Positions 39,100-49,618 of a stretch of 64,000 nt of DNA are shown piece after piece. Numbering within the stretch: the stretch's first letter is position 1; each line of letters begins with the position of its first letter. The DNA lies in assembly GCA_003116975.1 (NCBI GenBank), contig BGKB01000512.1, positions 1 to 64,000 on the forward strand. Reading direction: 5' to 3'. Made by a program: the position numbers and the translations under genes. This stretch comes from Aurantiochytrium sp. KH105 (taxonomy: Eukaryota; Sar; Bigyra; Thraustochytrida; Thraustochytriidae). The notes below the pieces were generated by a model, which was not told where the DNA came from, ran no database searches, and worked only from the letters and a program-made list of their open reading frames with translations.

Positions 39100-40353
39100 A
39101 TGCGGGGGAATGGCAGTATGCTGCCGCTCTCGCGCAGCCCCAAGACCAAGGCCATGCGAAAACGCCTCGTGCTAGCCGGCAAACTCAGGTCAACCTTTGT
39201 TTTGTCCATAATGGTCCTGTGCATATACCTGCTGTTGATTGAATACAGGTTCTGGACAACCATTCCGCGTTCGGAAATCTCTGCGCAAAGAGCACTCGCC
39301 ATGCTACACGATCAAGATGTGCGTCCGCTCTACCGCGACGCCGATGTTACCCCATCTCTTGCTTTGCAATACATTTCCACGACACATCGACCCACGCGAT
39401 CGCATGGTGTCAAGTGGAAAACAAACCAACGCGAAGAATGGTGCGAGCCTCGGGACGTCATTTACAATTGGAACCCTCTCTGGGTCGATGAGGGGACCAT
39501 TCCACCTGCGCCCTTTGACGCTAGCGACCCGCCTACGTGGTGGACGCAGCAGGAACTCGCCGCGGTTCACGGTCGCTACCTAATTATCATTGCAGCAGGC
39601 GATAATTCCTCGCACGCGGTGCCCGAAGACCCATGGGCCCAGGCCGACGGTGTCGACCTCGCTGTAATTTACTTTGGCTCTGACAAGGCCATCGCAGCTC
39701 GCTACAAAGAGTCTGCAACGTACTTTTTACAATCGACCGGCATCAAGTGGCAAGTCTACCGGAAGTTTTTGCCGTCAATTGACTGGTCTCAGTACGAGTA
39801 TATTTGGATGCCAGATGACGACGTGAGAATGTCTTCAGAGAGCGTTGTGCGCATGTTTCGGATTGCAGCCGCGCACGACATTCGCCTCGGTCAGCCTGCA
39901 CTGCATCCAGAGAACATTCACTATGCGCACTTGCGCGCCAAACCTGGCAAGGCGCTTCATTATGTAAACTTTGTCGAGATCATGGCGCCCTTTCTCCGCG
40001 TCGATGCATTTGCTTACATTCTGCCCACCATCATGAGTAAACACACCAATGTTGGTTGGGGCCTCGACTGGCTCTGGGTGCATCTACTCCGCTGGCCACC
40101 CATGGCCGCGATCGATGCAACACCGGCGCGCCACGTGGGTAGTCAGAACACTATGCGCAAGGGAGGCATTTACGAAACTTTTAAAATCAGTCCTTACAAG
40201 GAGTTCGACATGACGCTGCGCATGTTTGGCTGCCAACCCTTTAACAAACGAGACCTCGGCTTTGACGTCGACATCTTGCAGGTTGACGAAGTCGTCGCGG
40301 CCTACGAAGAAAAGATGAAAACATTGCAACGCAATGCAGCACCGCTGCTCTAA
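39100..40353 (+). CDS. DUF707-family type II membrane protein, glycosyltransferase-like
   Basis: 417 aa from ATG 39100. A basic cytosolic N-terminus is followed by one signal anchor (FVLSIMVLCIYLLLIEYRFW, about 34-53), placing the rest in the Golgi or ER lumen. The lumenal domain has GRYLIIIAAG, VDLAVIYFGSD, QVYRKFLPSIDWSQYEYIWMPDDDVRM with a metal-binding DDD motif, QPALHPENIHYAHLRAKPG, FVEIMAPFLRVDAF, GLDWLW and a final KEFDMTLRMFGC. This order is that of plant and stramenopile DUF707 proteins, whose fold resembles GT-A glycosyltransferases. The donor and acceptor are unknown. Single exon. It could act in the same compartment as the anchored UGM at 16523. Confidence 0.85.
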   Translation: MRGNGSMLPLSRSPKTKAMRKRLVLAGKLRSTFVLSIMVLCIYLLLIEYRFWTTIPRSEISAQRALAMLHDQDVRPLYRDADVTPSLALQYISTTHRPTRSHGVKWKTNQREEWCEPRDVIYNWNPLWVDEGTIPPAPFDASDPPTWWTQQELAAVHGRYLIIIAAGDNSSHAVPEDPWAQADGVDLAVIYFGSDKAIAARYKESATYFLQSTGIKWQVYRKFLPSIDWSQYEYIWMPDDDVRMSSESVVRMFRIAAAHDIRLGQPALHPENIHYAHLRAKPGKALHYVNFVEIMAPFLRVDAFAYILPTIMSKHTNVGWGLDWLWVHLLRWPPMAAIDATPARHVGSQNTMRKGGIYETFKISPYKEFDMTLRMFGCQPFNKRDLGFDVDILQVDEVVAAYEEKMKTLQRNAAPLL

Positions 40354-41024
40354 CTTTACTTTTTCCTTTTTTGTGAACAAACCCTAGAACCAACACAAAA
40401 CTTTTGCTGTCTTGTCAATCTCAGTCTCTTGCACTCTGTACGCCCTTTTTACCATGCATCCCATGCATACACTATCTTTAATAGTTGCCGACGTTGCGGC
40501 TCGACGTCGAGGTGATTAATCTCGGCCAAGGCTATCTCTCTCCACTTGGAAGTGCTACTACCCACATACTTTAGTACTTACCTTCTTCTTCGCCAACCGC
40601 GTCTCGCCAGCGGCACAGACGTAATGCGCACTACGTCACCGTTTTAGCTTTTCTCCGCCAAAGCAAGCGACACCACATTCCGCCACCGGTGACGCCTCTC
40701 GTCAAGGCTCGCAACTTTGATTCCTCAAGATGCGGGTGTGTGCAGACGATGATTGACAGTGAATGTGTCCTGGTGTGTGCAAGGCAAGTGCTTGGCTTCG
40801 GGACGCTCATCTCCGACGCCTGCCGACTACACCATAACCGCACGTCCTCCACTGCAGACCCAACCCGCGGCGCACGCGTCGCCGCGGCCGCAAGGCCTAG
40901 CCTCGGCAGGGCCCCGTCTGCGCGGCGCACGTGCGCTCGTGCGTGGCCGAGTGAAACGGGCGAGCGCGTGCACAAGCACAAAGCACGAGCACGAGCAGGT
41001 TGCATCTAGGGTTGCAAGGGCGTC
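40354..41024. other. Intergenic, 5' flank of the LRR-NEL gene
   Basis: 671 bp. AT-rich on the left (3' UTR of the DUF707 gene), GC-rich near 40850-41000. No coding region supported. Confidence 0.55.
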
Positions 41025-44000
41025 ATGCCCACCAAGACGTCCCTGCGCGACGAACGCAGCCGTGTCTTGCAGCTGTGCGAGGCGTGGGTCGAGGAGGCGG
41101 GCGTCGGCGCGGCGGAAGTGCAGCAGCGTGAAGAAGCAAGTTTCCGCGTCTTCGAGTTCTTTGCAGATCGTGTGAGCGACAAGGCCGCGAGAGCGCGCCG
41201 CGACCAGGCCAAGGTCAGGTGGACGCTCCTGCAGCGTCTACACGGGACGTCTCTACCGCGCGTGGTGGAGAGGGTGCGCCATTTCGTCGATGCTCTTGCG
41301 CAGGCTGGTTATGCCGATATCGACGCCTTGCGCTCGTTCACGGTCGAAGCCCTTGAGCGCGTCAATGCACGAATTCCGGGCGACGCGATCTCCGATGAGG
41401 ATCTTGCGACATTGCTGCGAGACTGTTCCCGGACGCCTGTACTGGACCTTAGCGACCTTTCCGAGCTGCGTAGCTTGCCTGACTTTGGCGTCTTTCGAGG
41501 AAACCTCAACGCGAGCGGGATGCGAAATCTCAAACGACTTCCTAGCGATTCGCATTTTCGAGGCAGCCTGGCACTCGTGGAGAGTGGCATCTGCGAGATT
41601 CCGCAGCGCCTCGAAGTCGATGGACATCTTTGGCTTTCCCGGTGCCAACACTTGCGCATATCGCGCGCCCTCAGTGGGGTCGTTATCCGTGGGGACCTCG
41701 TCCTGACAGGAAGTCCTGTGAAGAGATTGAATGGCAAGGGACATCACAAAGTAAAGATTCTTGGCGACTTGGATTGCGACAGGTGCGAGCACTTGGAGGA
41801 GATCGGAAGTGGTCTGTATATAGGGCGCTCGCTGAGTGCGCGAAACTGCAAGCAGCTGCGCAAGCTTGGATCCGCGCTCGAGGTGGGTTCATACATCGAG
41901 GTGCAAGGTTGTACGGCCCTGCAAAAGGTGCCTGCGAACTTGCCCGTCGTTAATGGCCTGGGTATCAGTCGGTGCACCGGGATCAAATCCATTCCTTTGG
42001 ATATCTCACACATTAAAGGCAGTCTGTTCGCAGCACAAATGCCACAACTCGAGAGTCTGCCGCCAAATCTCGAGGTCGTGGAGGAAATGCTCAATGTAGC
42101 CTGCGATCCCTGTCTCGAAGCGTTGCCACGTACGTTACGAACCGTCGGGCAACTTGACGCCAGCGGATGTGCAGCTCTTGCGCGGCTCCCCAAAACGCAA
42201 CTCACAGTCAACGGTGAATGTAATCTCAGTGGCTGCACGGAGCTGCGCAAATTGCCAAAGACGCTGAGCACGGGAACCTTGCGCCTGCGAAACTGTACAC
42301 AATTAGAAGAGCTGCCGTCGAATCTCAATGTGAATGGAAATCTTGACATTGCAGGATGCACACGTCTGCGTCGAATTCCCGACGATTTGCGTAAGCGCGT
42401 CCGCCAACGTGTTTATTTGTGGAATTGCCCTCGATTGGAATTACCCACGGGCTGGTCTGTGCGGGGTGACCTCTTTGTGCATGAGGACGAAGGACTCTTC
42501 CACCTCCCTGACGAGCTCGAGGTCCAGGGGGACGTGTGGATCACTCACAATGTGATGCGCAAGTTTCCCAAAGGGCTCAAGGCACGCGATAGCATTTTTG
42601 CGTCGGACTCGGGCGAACTCGAGTCTTTGAACGTGGACCTCGACGTCCCTGGCATGCTGGTTTTGGCAAGGAGTCCTAAACTTCGCTCGCTTGGACGCAA
42701 CGTGCGTGTGGGCGGCATGCTGAATCTTGCCAACTGCGCGTTGCTCACAGATTTGGGCGGGGTCCGCATTGGAGGGTCGCTCAATCTGCGTGGGTGCATC
42801 TCGCTGCGCGCGCTGCCACCGCAGCTTCAAGTGGGTGGCAGTCTCGTGCTTGAAGGTTGCACAGGCCTCACGTCGCTGCCACCATGCATTTTTACGTGGG
42901 GCGCACCGAAGCGAGGTGACAAGCACGACGTTTTCCTTGCGGGCTCGGGCATCCCGCTGGATGTGCTTGACAGGCTCGAGGCCGACAAGGTGCGGTATTT
43001 ACGCTTTCACACGGCATCAAGTATGTACAGCGGACAAGAGGGCGCGATTGTTCACGGCGAGGCAGACGTCAGCGAGGCTGTCGTGGCAGAGCTGGCTGAT
43101 TCCAAGTACGCGCGCGCGGCGAGACGAAAAGACGCGCTCCGGCACCAGGTCGAGGCCAGTTCCGATGTGACGCCAAGGCCTCGGGGGGCGCCGGCGATGC
43201 CGCTGGGCACGCCAGCCGTTGCCTTGAATAGGTTTCGATTGCGAAGGGAGCGGCGTCGGGAGCGGGGGCTTCCGCAAGACATGGCGAGGTTCGGGGAGGA
43301 GAACGAGGAGGATCACTTTGCCTCCTTACCCAAGGCACTTCGATATTGGGCTCATTTGGCGGGGGGCGAAGCCCCTGATGTGGAAGGGTGCGTGGCCGCC
43401 GCGCACGAGCGCGGCGTGCTGGCGTTTCTGTCCAAGCTTCGGGCCTCGAAGGAGTTCAAGTCGGAGCACTTGCAACCTGCGCTCGCGCAGCGCGTGGTGG
43501 AGGCCTTCGATATTGTCGCGAACGACGAGTACGCGCGCGAGGAGGTGCTGGAGCGCATGGGCGACGCTGTCGACGCGTGCGGGGACAAGCCCGTGTGGGC
43601 GTTGAACCAGATAAACCTGATTGCGGCGATCGCGCGCGCGCGTGGCGACCGCGCGGCCCTGCGACGCGTGGGGCGCGGCACCATGCGGCTCGAGGTTGTG
43701 CACGAACACTGCGCTCGCAAGGTGGCCAGCTTCAAGGCTGCCGACGAGACGTGTGTGTATCTGCGGTTCGAGACGGCTCTCAAAGACGTTCTGGAGCTGC
43801 CCGTGTCGAGTTGCGACATGCTCTACTCGTCGCACGCGAGGGTGAGCGCGGCCGAGCTTGCGGCTGCGCGCGAGGAGGCGCTCAAGGTCGTGGACGGCAC
43901 CAAGGCGTTCGAGTCGTGGCTGCGCGCCTGGCCCGAGTGGCAGCGGCAGCGCCGGCTGGAAACCTCGCTCCGCCTGCGCTGGGAGAACCTCCCGCGCAAT

Positions 44001-44351
44001 TCGCGCCGCTTCCGCGCCTCGTGGGCGGATCTTTGCGGCAACACCAACATCGCGGACCCGGTCCGCGTCGACGGCAAGGGCGCCGTGTGGAGCATGCGCG
44101 ACCTGCTTCGGCACTGGGTGGCCACCGGTCTGGATCTGCACAACCAGCCTCTATCCTCTGCGGACATCCGCCGGATCACCCGAGCCCGCTCTGTACCGCG
44201 TCCGCACGGCGCTCCTTCCGCGCCGGGCCTGGAAGGCGTCGCTGTGGCCGTCGGTCCTACTGGTCCTGCTGCCAAAGCCCAGCGCGTTGACCACCTTCTT
44301 CCGCGCGCGGACCGCGAGCGTCGTCACCACGTCGCCAGCGGCCAGAGCTGA
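41025..44351 (+). CDS. Leucine-rich-repeat protein with a NEL-type (IpaH/SspH-like) E3 ubiquitin ligase domain
   Basis: 1108 aa from ATG 41025, one exon. Residues 1-130 are a charged helical region. Residues about 135-650 hold more than 20 short LRRs with the period L..LP..L.v.G.L.L..C, for example CTELRKLPKTL, CTQLEELPSNL and CISLRALPPQL, as in bacterial LPX-type LRRs. Residues about 770-1030 match the NEL E3 domain: the CxD catalytic motif is C852-G-D854 (DACGDKPVWALNQINL), then GRGTMRLEVVHEHCARKVASF, TCVYLRFETALKDVLELP and FESWLRAWPEWQRQRRLE. NEL ligases take ubiquitin onto the Cys and are otherwise known mainly as secreted bacterial effectors; the LRRs bind substrate and hold the enzyme inactive. 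Reading-frame signals shift near 44180 (see findings), so the last 55 residues are doubtful. Transfer from bacteria is inferred. Confidence 0.85.
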   Translation: MPTKTSLRDERSRVLQLCEAWVEEAGVGAAEVQQREEASFRVFEFFADRVSDKAARARRDQAKVRWTLLQRLHGTSLPRVVERVRHFVDALAQAGYADIDALRSFTVEALERVNARIPGDAISDEDLATLLRDCSRTPVLDLSDLSELRSLPDFGVFRGNLNASGMRNLKRLPSDSHFRGSLALVESGICEIPQRLEVDGHLWLSRCQHLRISRALSGVVIRGDLVLTGSPVKRLNGKGHHKVKILGDLDCDRCEHLEEIGSGLYIGRSLSARNCKQLRKLGSALEVGSYIEVQGCTALQKVPANLPVVNGLGISRCTGIKSIPLDISHIKGSLFAAQMPQLESLPPNLEVVEEMLNVACDPCLEALPRTLRTVGQLDASGCAALARLPKTQLTVNGECNLSGCTELRKLPKTLSTGTLRLRNCTQLEELPSNLNVNGNLDIAGCTRLRRIPDDLRKRVRQRVYLWNCPRLELPTGWSVRGDLFVHEDEGLFHLPDELEVQGDVWITHNVMRKFPKGLKARDSIFASDSGELESLNVDLDVPGMLVLARSPKLRSLGRNVRVGGMLNLANCALLTDLGGVRIGGSLNLRGCISLRALPPQLQVGGSLVLEGCTGLTSLPPCIFTWGAPKRGDKHDVFLAGSGIPLDVLDRLEADKVRYLRFHTASSMYSGQEGAIVHGEADVSEAVVAELADSKYARAARRKDALRHQVEASSDVTPRPRGAPAMPLGTPAVALNRFRLRRERRRERGLPQDMARFGEENEEDHFASLPKALRYWAHLAGGEAPDVEGCVAAAHERGVLAFLSKLRASKEFKSEHLQPALAQRVVEAFDIVANDEYAREEVLERMGDAVDACGDKPVWALNQINLIAAIARARGDRAALRRVGRGTMRLEVVHEHCARKVASFKAADETCVYLRFETALKDVLELPVSSCDMLYSSHARVSAAELAAAREEALKVVDGTKAFESWLRAWPEWQRQRRLETSLRLRWENLPRNSRRFRASWADLCGNTNIADPVRVDGKGAVWSMRDLLRHWVATGLDLHNQPLSSADIRRITRARSVPRPHGAPSAPGLEGVAVAVGPTGPAAKAQRVDHLLPRADRERRHHVASGQS

Positions 44352-45316
44352 CTTTAATTACGGGCGCTCTGCATGCGTGGTACCAACTTGCCTTGCAGCT
44401 GGGCCTCTTCTTCGCCATTGACTTCTTCTTCTTCTTCTCCTCCTTCTTCGTCGTCGTCGGCGTCCAGGCGAGCGAGGCTGGCCTGCCTGCTCTGGGAGGC
44501 CGGCGACGACCGGCTGGTCATGGACGTTCCACTCCTCGGCCGGGTGGCGACAGGGCTGGGCGGTGGAATCCACGCAGCCGAGGCCTAAAGAGCGTCGCTG
44601 TTTGCGTGTGCACGTGCGTCGGCCCTTTCTTCTTGTTCAGGAGAACGAACGCTGCGACGCCAGCCGGCCAGCCCGCGGCCAGCCCGCGGCCAGCCGCCGC
44701 CGCGAGAGCCGCCGCGAGAGCCACAGCACGCGCCGCGGCCCCGGGCCCGCGCGGCCTGGCCTCGGCCAGCACAGCAGCGCAGCAGCGCGGCGCAGCAGGG
44801 GAGGAAGCTGGGCGGCGTGTGCGCCCGCGGGCCGAGACGATGTGCGCAGGAAGTCCGCGCGCAAGTCCCGGGAGGCGCGGCGCCGCCGCCGCGAGCGCGC
44901 AGGTCGCGAGTCTCGGCCCGCGGGGAGCGAGCGGCGAGGGCGGGGGAAGGCAGCGGGCGCGCGGAAGCCCAGGCTTCCCGGAGGCGCTGCGCGAGACTCG
45001 ACGGGGCGAGATGAGATGCGCTGCGATGCGGTGCGCTGCGATGAGATGAGCTGCGATGCGATGAGGTGCCGTTCGTCTGTGCGCTTGAAGACGTCGACGT
45101 CGAGACAGACCCGAGCGGCGGCCAGCGCCGGGATGCGCCGCGGGCGAGCGAGCCTCGGCGGCGCGTGGGCGGTCCCGCCGCCGGCAGCAGCAGCGGCGGC
45201 GGCGGTACGAACCGCAGCGCCGTTGGTTGGGTCCATTGACGCGCTCAGTATCTGTATCTACCTCCGCCTCTACGCAACGCAGGGCGGGCGCGCCGCGTTG
45301 ACGACGGCGAGGCGAG

Positions 45317-45341
45317 GAAAGCAAGCAAGCAAGCAAGCAAG
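45317..45341 (+). repeat. (AAGC)6 tetranucleotide array
   Basis: Six AAGC units in the 2.8-kb intergenic region; same unit as at 22879. Confidence 0.88.
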
Positions 45342-45480
45342 GCAGGCCGAGGCGAGGCGAGAGAAGCCAAGCAGGCCAAGAGACGCCAAGCAAGGCACGA
45401 ACGGCCGAGGCATGGACAGCTGCGGCAAGAAGAATCGAGGCGAGGCGAGGCGAGCAGACCGACAACGCGCCAGAGGCTGC

Positions 45481-45515
45481 TCTGCTCTGCTCTGCTCTGC
45501 TCTGCTCTGCTCTGC
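45481..45515 (+). repeat. (TCTGC)7 pentanucleotide array
   Basis: Seven perfect units, followed by degenerate TGAGC/TCTGC copies to about 45530. Confidence 0.92.
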
Positions 45516-46040
45516 TGAGCTCTGCTGAGCTAGCTGTGCGGAGCTGTGCTGTGCTGAGCGGAGCTGTGCCGAGCTGTGAGAAGGGCGGTCCCTGGAGGCG
45601 CGTGGGACGACGCGTGGCGGCGAGCGCGAGGCCAAGGAGCAGCGGCCTGGAGCGTGGAGCTGCAGGCGCTTGTGCGTGCGTGCGCTTGTGCGTGCGTGCG
45701 TGCTCGCGCGTGTCTGTCGTTCAAGGCGAGCGAGCGGTCGATCTCCGCTTCCGGGCGGGCGAGGTTTGGGCAGGGGCTGTTCAGAGGCGAGTCCCGCACG
45801 AAGAGCGGAGGAGGAGACGAAGCCGCGCGAGACTGCAGGCAGCCAGAACGAGATCGAGCGAGCAGAAAGTCGGGCGCCAAGAGGAGCTCCACGCGAGGAA
45901 GGACCTGCGCAGCTCGCGAGGTATAGCTCGCGAGCGGGAGCCGGAGTTGGATCTGGCTGGCCAGAAGAAGCGGAGGGAGTCTATACGGGATCGACCACAC
46001 GACCTGGTACCGCAGACGGCACGCGTTTGCTTCGTGGAAA

Positions 46041-46112
46041 GGCAAGGCAAGCAAAGCAAGGGCAAGAGCAAGAGCAAGGGCAAGAGCAAGGGCAAGAGCA
46101 AAGCAAAGCAAG
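46041..46112 (+). repeat. GGCAAGAGCAAG-type minisatellite
   Basis: Alternating GGGCAAGAGCAA and AGCAAG words over about 70 bp, built from a 6-bp core. Confidence 0.85.
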
Positions 46113-47182
46113 CTTGGGACTCGCGCAGGCTCGCTTGTACAAAGCATCGAGCAAACGCACAAGGCTCGGCCTCGCGCAAGGCCCCGCTCGCGAGGAAAAG
46201 CAGCAGCCAGCACCATCAATCAGCAGGGCGCACGCATGCCTGCCAGCGGCTCGCCGCCTTTGATCGAGGTCTGACCGCGCAGCCGGCGCGCGCGCGCAGG
46301 CAGGCAGGCAGGCACACAGCTGCACGCACGCGACGCAAGGCAACGCAAGGCGACGCAGGGCAAGGGACGCCAAGCCAAGTCACGGCAGGTTCGCAGGCAG
46401 CGGCAGCGGAGCCTCGCCGCTGCCTGGGCGCGTTCCCAAGACCCTATCCAGAGCTTAGCTCAGCTCCCCAGGCCACTGCGACGGGGACCCGCGCCTGCCT
46501 TCGTACGTACATCCGATCCCGGCGCAGCGTGCATCCCTGCCACGCACGCACGCACGCACGCAAGGCGCTCGCTCGAGCGAGCGAGCGAGCGAGCGTCTGT
46601 CTGCGAGCGCCAGGCGCCCTCGTGCTGCTGCTGCCGCCGCTGCTCCTCCTGCGGCTCGACATCGCTCGCATCAACCAGGCCCGGCCAGGCGAGGCCAGGC
46701 CAGGCGGGGCGAGGCGGGGCGGGGCGGCTCGGGCGCGGAGAGGCAGCGGCCTCGCGGCCAGTGCCCGCGCGCGTGCCCGAGCCGAGTTCGCTGCCTCGTC
46801 CCGTCTCGTCTCGGCCGTCTCCGCTCTGCTCTGCTCTGCTCCGCTTTGCTCTGCTCCGGTCTGCTTTTCATAGAGGAACCGTGGAGAGGAACCCTTTTGC
46901 GCGAGAGCGGCGGGGAGGAGGACGAGGAGGGCGGGGGTAAGGCGCAGGAGCGGGAGCGGGAGCGCCTGCTCGGCAGGCCGTACGGAGGAAGGCTGGCGGG
47001 CAGGCAGAGGGGGAGCGTGGAAGGGCAGCGCGAAGAAGAAGAAGAAGAAGAAGAAGAGGAACAACAACCGCAACAACCACAACCACAAGGAGGAGGAGGA
47101 GGAGACGGCGCCCGAGGAGAAGAAGGGAGGGAAGCAAGGAAGGGAACAGAGCGACAAAAAGAGGGCTCGCGGCCGCGCGCGG

Positions 47183-47608
47183 ATGGCGTGGGCGCGGGGC
47201 AAGCAGGGGCCGTACGCAGGCGAGAGAGAGGAGGCGCAGGCGCAGCAGCGGGCCCTGGAAGGCAGGGCGCCCGGAGGAAGAGGCGCCGCAGCGGCAGCAG
47301 CAGCGGGAGGAGGAAGCGCGCGGGAAGAGAGCGCCACGCGCGACGATGGCGGCGGCCGACAGAGGAGCGCTGTGACGTCGCAGTTTCCACAAACGGCGTC
47401 GACGCTGCCGCCACCACCGCTGCAGCCGCCGCCGCCGCCGCCGCCTCTGTCGGCGCCAAGACCAGCGACGATGCAACAGCAGCAGCACCCGCACCAGCAC
47501 CAGCAGTATTTGCCACCGTCGCCGCGACACCCGCCAGCCTCGCCCATCTTACTTCGGCAGGAGGAGCCCGTCTTCCGTCAGCAGAATCTCCATTTTGCAA
47601 ACCCAATG

Positions 47609-47658
<50 letters not shown>

Positions 47659-49618
47659 CAACAACAACGCCCAGAGCGAAAAGAGCCCGCCAGAATCGTA
47701 TGCGCAACATCCCGGCGACAGAAACGAAGTCGCCGAAAACTTCGAGTTCCCATGGGACACCTCCGTCGACGCAGACTCCCTCGCAGGCACCATGGGTATG
47801 CCGAGCATGCTGCACGCACCGCTGACATCCGTGCCCCCAAACCCTCCCTACCGCGGCGGCTTCGCGCAGCCCATGATCGCACACGGCTCGGCGAACGCTT
47901 ACGCAGGCAGACCTGGCGAAATTCCGCACAACCACAACCCTTGGCATAGCCCTCTCTGGGAACGCGCGCCAAGCCCCTATCGCCCGAGCGGCGAAAACAG
48001 CTCGCTCGACGTCTTCATGGAATTCTGCGCTTTTTATTGCAATCGTCACACCGGCGAAGTCTACGTCAACGCAAGTGGAATCCTCACCAAACCGTGCTTT
48101 ACCAAGTGGCTTGAAACGCGCCAAGGCCAGCTCAAACGCCCCGAGGAGGCCTTTCGGAAAACAATCACAGCACACTGTACTGGCACCGACGGGCGAAAAC
48201 CTTTTCTTCGCGAGGTCGAGGCCGCCGTCCTGATCGAGCTGCGCAGACAAAATGTATGGCCCTGTTTTGCAGATCGAACCACGGCCAAGGGGGACCCGAT
48301 AAACATTGGCCAGCACGGTTTCCGAGGCCAGGGCTACCACGAAAACCTTCGACTTCCGGAAAACATGCGCAAGTCCCGTCGCAACACCAGCGCTGCGCGC
48401 CCTCGGCAGCAAAACCACGCCGCGGGTACTTCCGACGGCAACGGTCCGCATAGTCGACCGAATGCCCCTCGCGCTGCCCCTCCTCCTGCTCTTCATCAAC
48501 AACATCCTCCTCATCCTTCACACCCTCAATTTCCTCATGCTTATCATGCACCTGGTGGCGTCGCGCCCCCGCCCATCCCGCGCCCGCGTCCGCCTCCGCC
48601 CATACTTTCTGGCTATAACCTCAACGAGACGGCAACAACACCACTGTCTCACACCACCTCGCCATCTCCGCTCAAGGCTGAATATTCGATCGCGGATGCG
48701 GAGATCGCCGACCCCAGAGACTCGAAGCGTAAACGAGCTCAGTCCGGAGCACGAAGTGCTGCTGCCCCGAGCCCCTTTGCGGGCAGCGTGAGCAGTGGCG
48801 AAGACGGAACGAGCTGCAGCGAGGCTGGCGCAAACACCAGCATGCGGTTCAACCCAAACGCCGTGCCTGCAAACAGGACCGAATGGTCGCAAAATCCAAA
48901 CCTCGTCGTCATAGCGTGTGAGACGATGGGCATCCCTCTCTGCGAGTTCGACGAGTCCATTCAGGACGAAGCCATTCCCTCCATCGAACGCGTCCCAGAT
49001 ATCTTGCGCCTCGACCACATCCCTTTGACATTACGCGCTGCAGGTCTTCGCGTCATGACAAAGTACTTTCGCCCGCACCATTTCCTTTCTCTCATGAGCA
49101 TCGCGAAAACAACACAGACTGACGGCATTTTTGACAACAGAATCACGCGACTTCCTGTCAATCTGAGAGACCCGCGCTTTGCACGCTCTTTCCTCCTTCC
49201 AGACGCTGACCTCGTTCCGTCGCACCCGGTCGGCAGAAATATTTTCTGCCTCAATACCTTCATGTACATCTCCTCTGACCACACTGCACGAAAAATTCTT
49301 GAGGGTGCCGTGGAAGGGAGTCCAACGCTAAAGTTTTTGCACCCACTACAGTTTTGGATGGTCGTTGTCCACGTTATTCCCATGCTGATGGAGCGGGGTG
49401 AGCTCGTCTGGCAATCCTTTGGGAATACCTACAAAGGCAAACCCATGATTGCTCGCTCCAAGTACAAGATCGTCGGTGACACTGTGCATACATGTTTCCA
49501 AAATGTCAGTCACCTGTACCCAAACCTCATGGCCATGCCCTCGCTCGAGGAAGTTGTCGAGCGAGAAAACAGTATTCTCGGCGAGTCCCGCGCAGCAATG
49601 CCACGTGCGAATCGCTAG
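47183..49618 (+). CDS. Large protein of unknown function with a low-complexity N-terminus
   Basis: 811 aa from ATG 47183; a later in-frame ATG at 47471 (MQQQQHPHQH) may be the real start, because residues 1-96 are Arg/Gly/Ala/Pro low-complexity. Ser13 and Asn6 tracts lie near residues 145-165. Two folded regions can be seen. The first is about 270-400 (SLDVFMEFCAFYCNRHTGEVYVNASGI, EAFRKTITAHCTGTDG, VEAAVLIELRRQNVWPCF). The second is about 570-800 (PNLVVIACETMGIPLCEFDE, ITRLPVNLRDPRFARSFLLPDADL, LQFWMVVVHVIPMLMERG, SKYKIVGDTVHTCFQNV). A Pro-rich linker with a basic KRKRAQSG separates them. The architecture recalls transcription regulators, but I recognise no family. Confidence 0.72.
47610..47665 (+). 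repeat. AGC/AAC triplet tracts encoding poly-Ser and poly-Asn
   Basis: Thirteen AGC codons followed by six AAC codons inside the gene at 47183-49618. Confidence 0.88.

Larger units (their letters stand above)
44352..47182. other. 2.8-kb GC-rich repeat region
   Basis: No gene is supported. It contains a CTTCTTC run (44425-44450) continuing an open plus frame near the end of the NEL gene, and many short repeats (listed), GAAGAAGAA at 47029-47058, (GCAC)n at 46538-46560 and GCGA runs at 46573-46596. Long frames on both strands are Arg/Ala-rich and contradict each other. It may carry a long 5' UTR of the gene at 47183. Confidence 0.45.

Noticed and set aside
41025-44351. The NEL gene as bacterial contamination
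   Set aside because: It lies without a visible break between eukaryotic genes on the same contig and shares their codon bias; a misjoin still needs read support.
45536-46873. 445-codon plus-strand frame
   Set aside because: Built from AGC/GCAAG repeats, Arg/Ala/Ser-rich, opposed by equal frames on the minus strand.
44352-47182. Possible retrotransposon or viral insertion in the 2.8-kb gap
   Set aside because: No reverse transcriptase, integrase, capsid or terminal repeats are recognisable.
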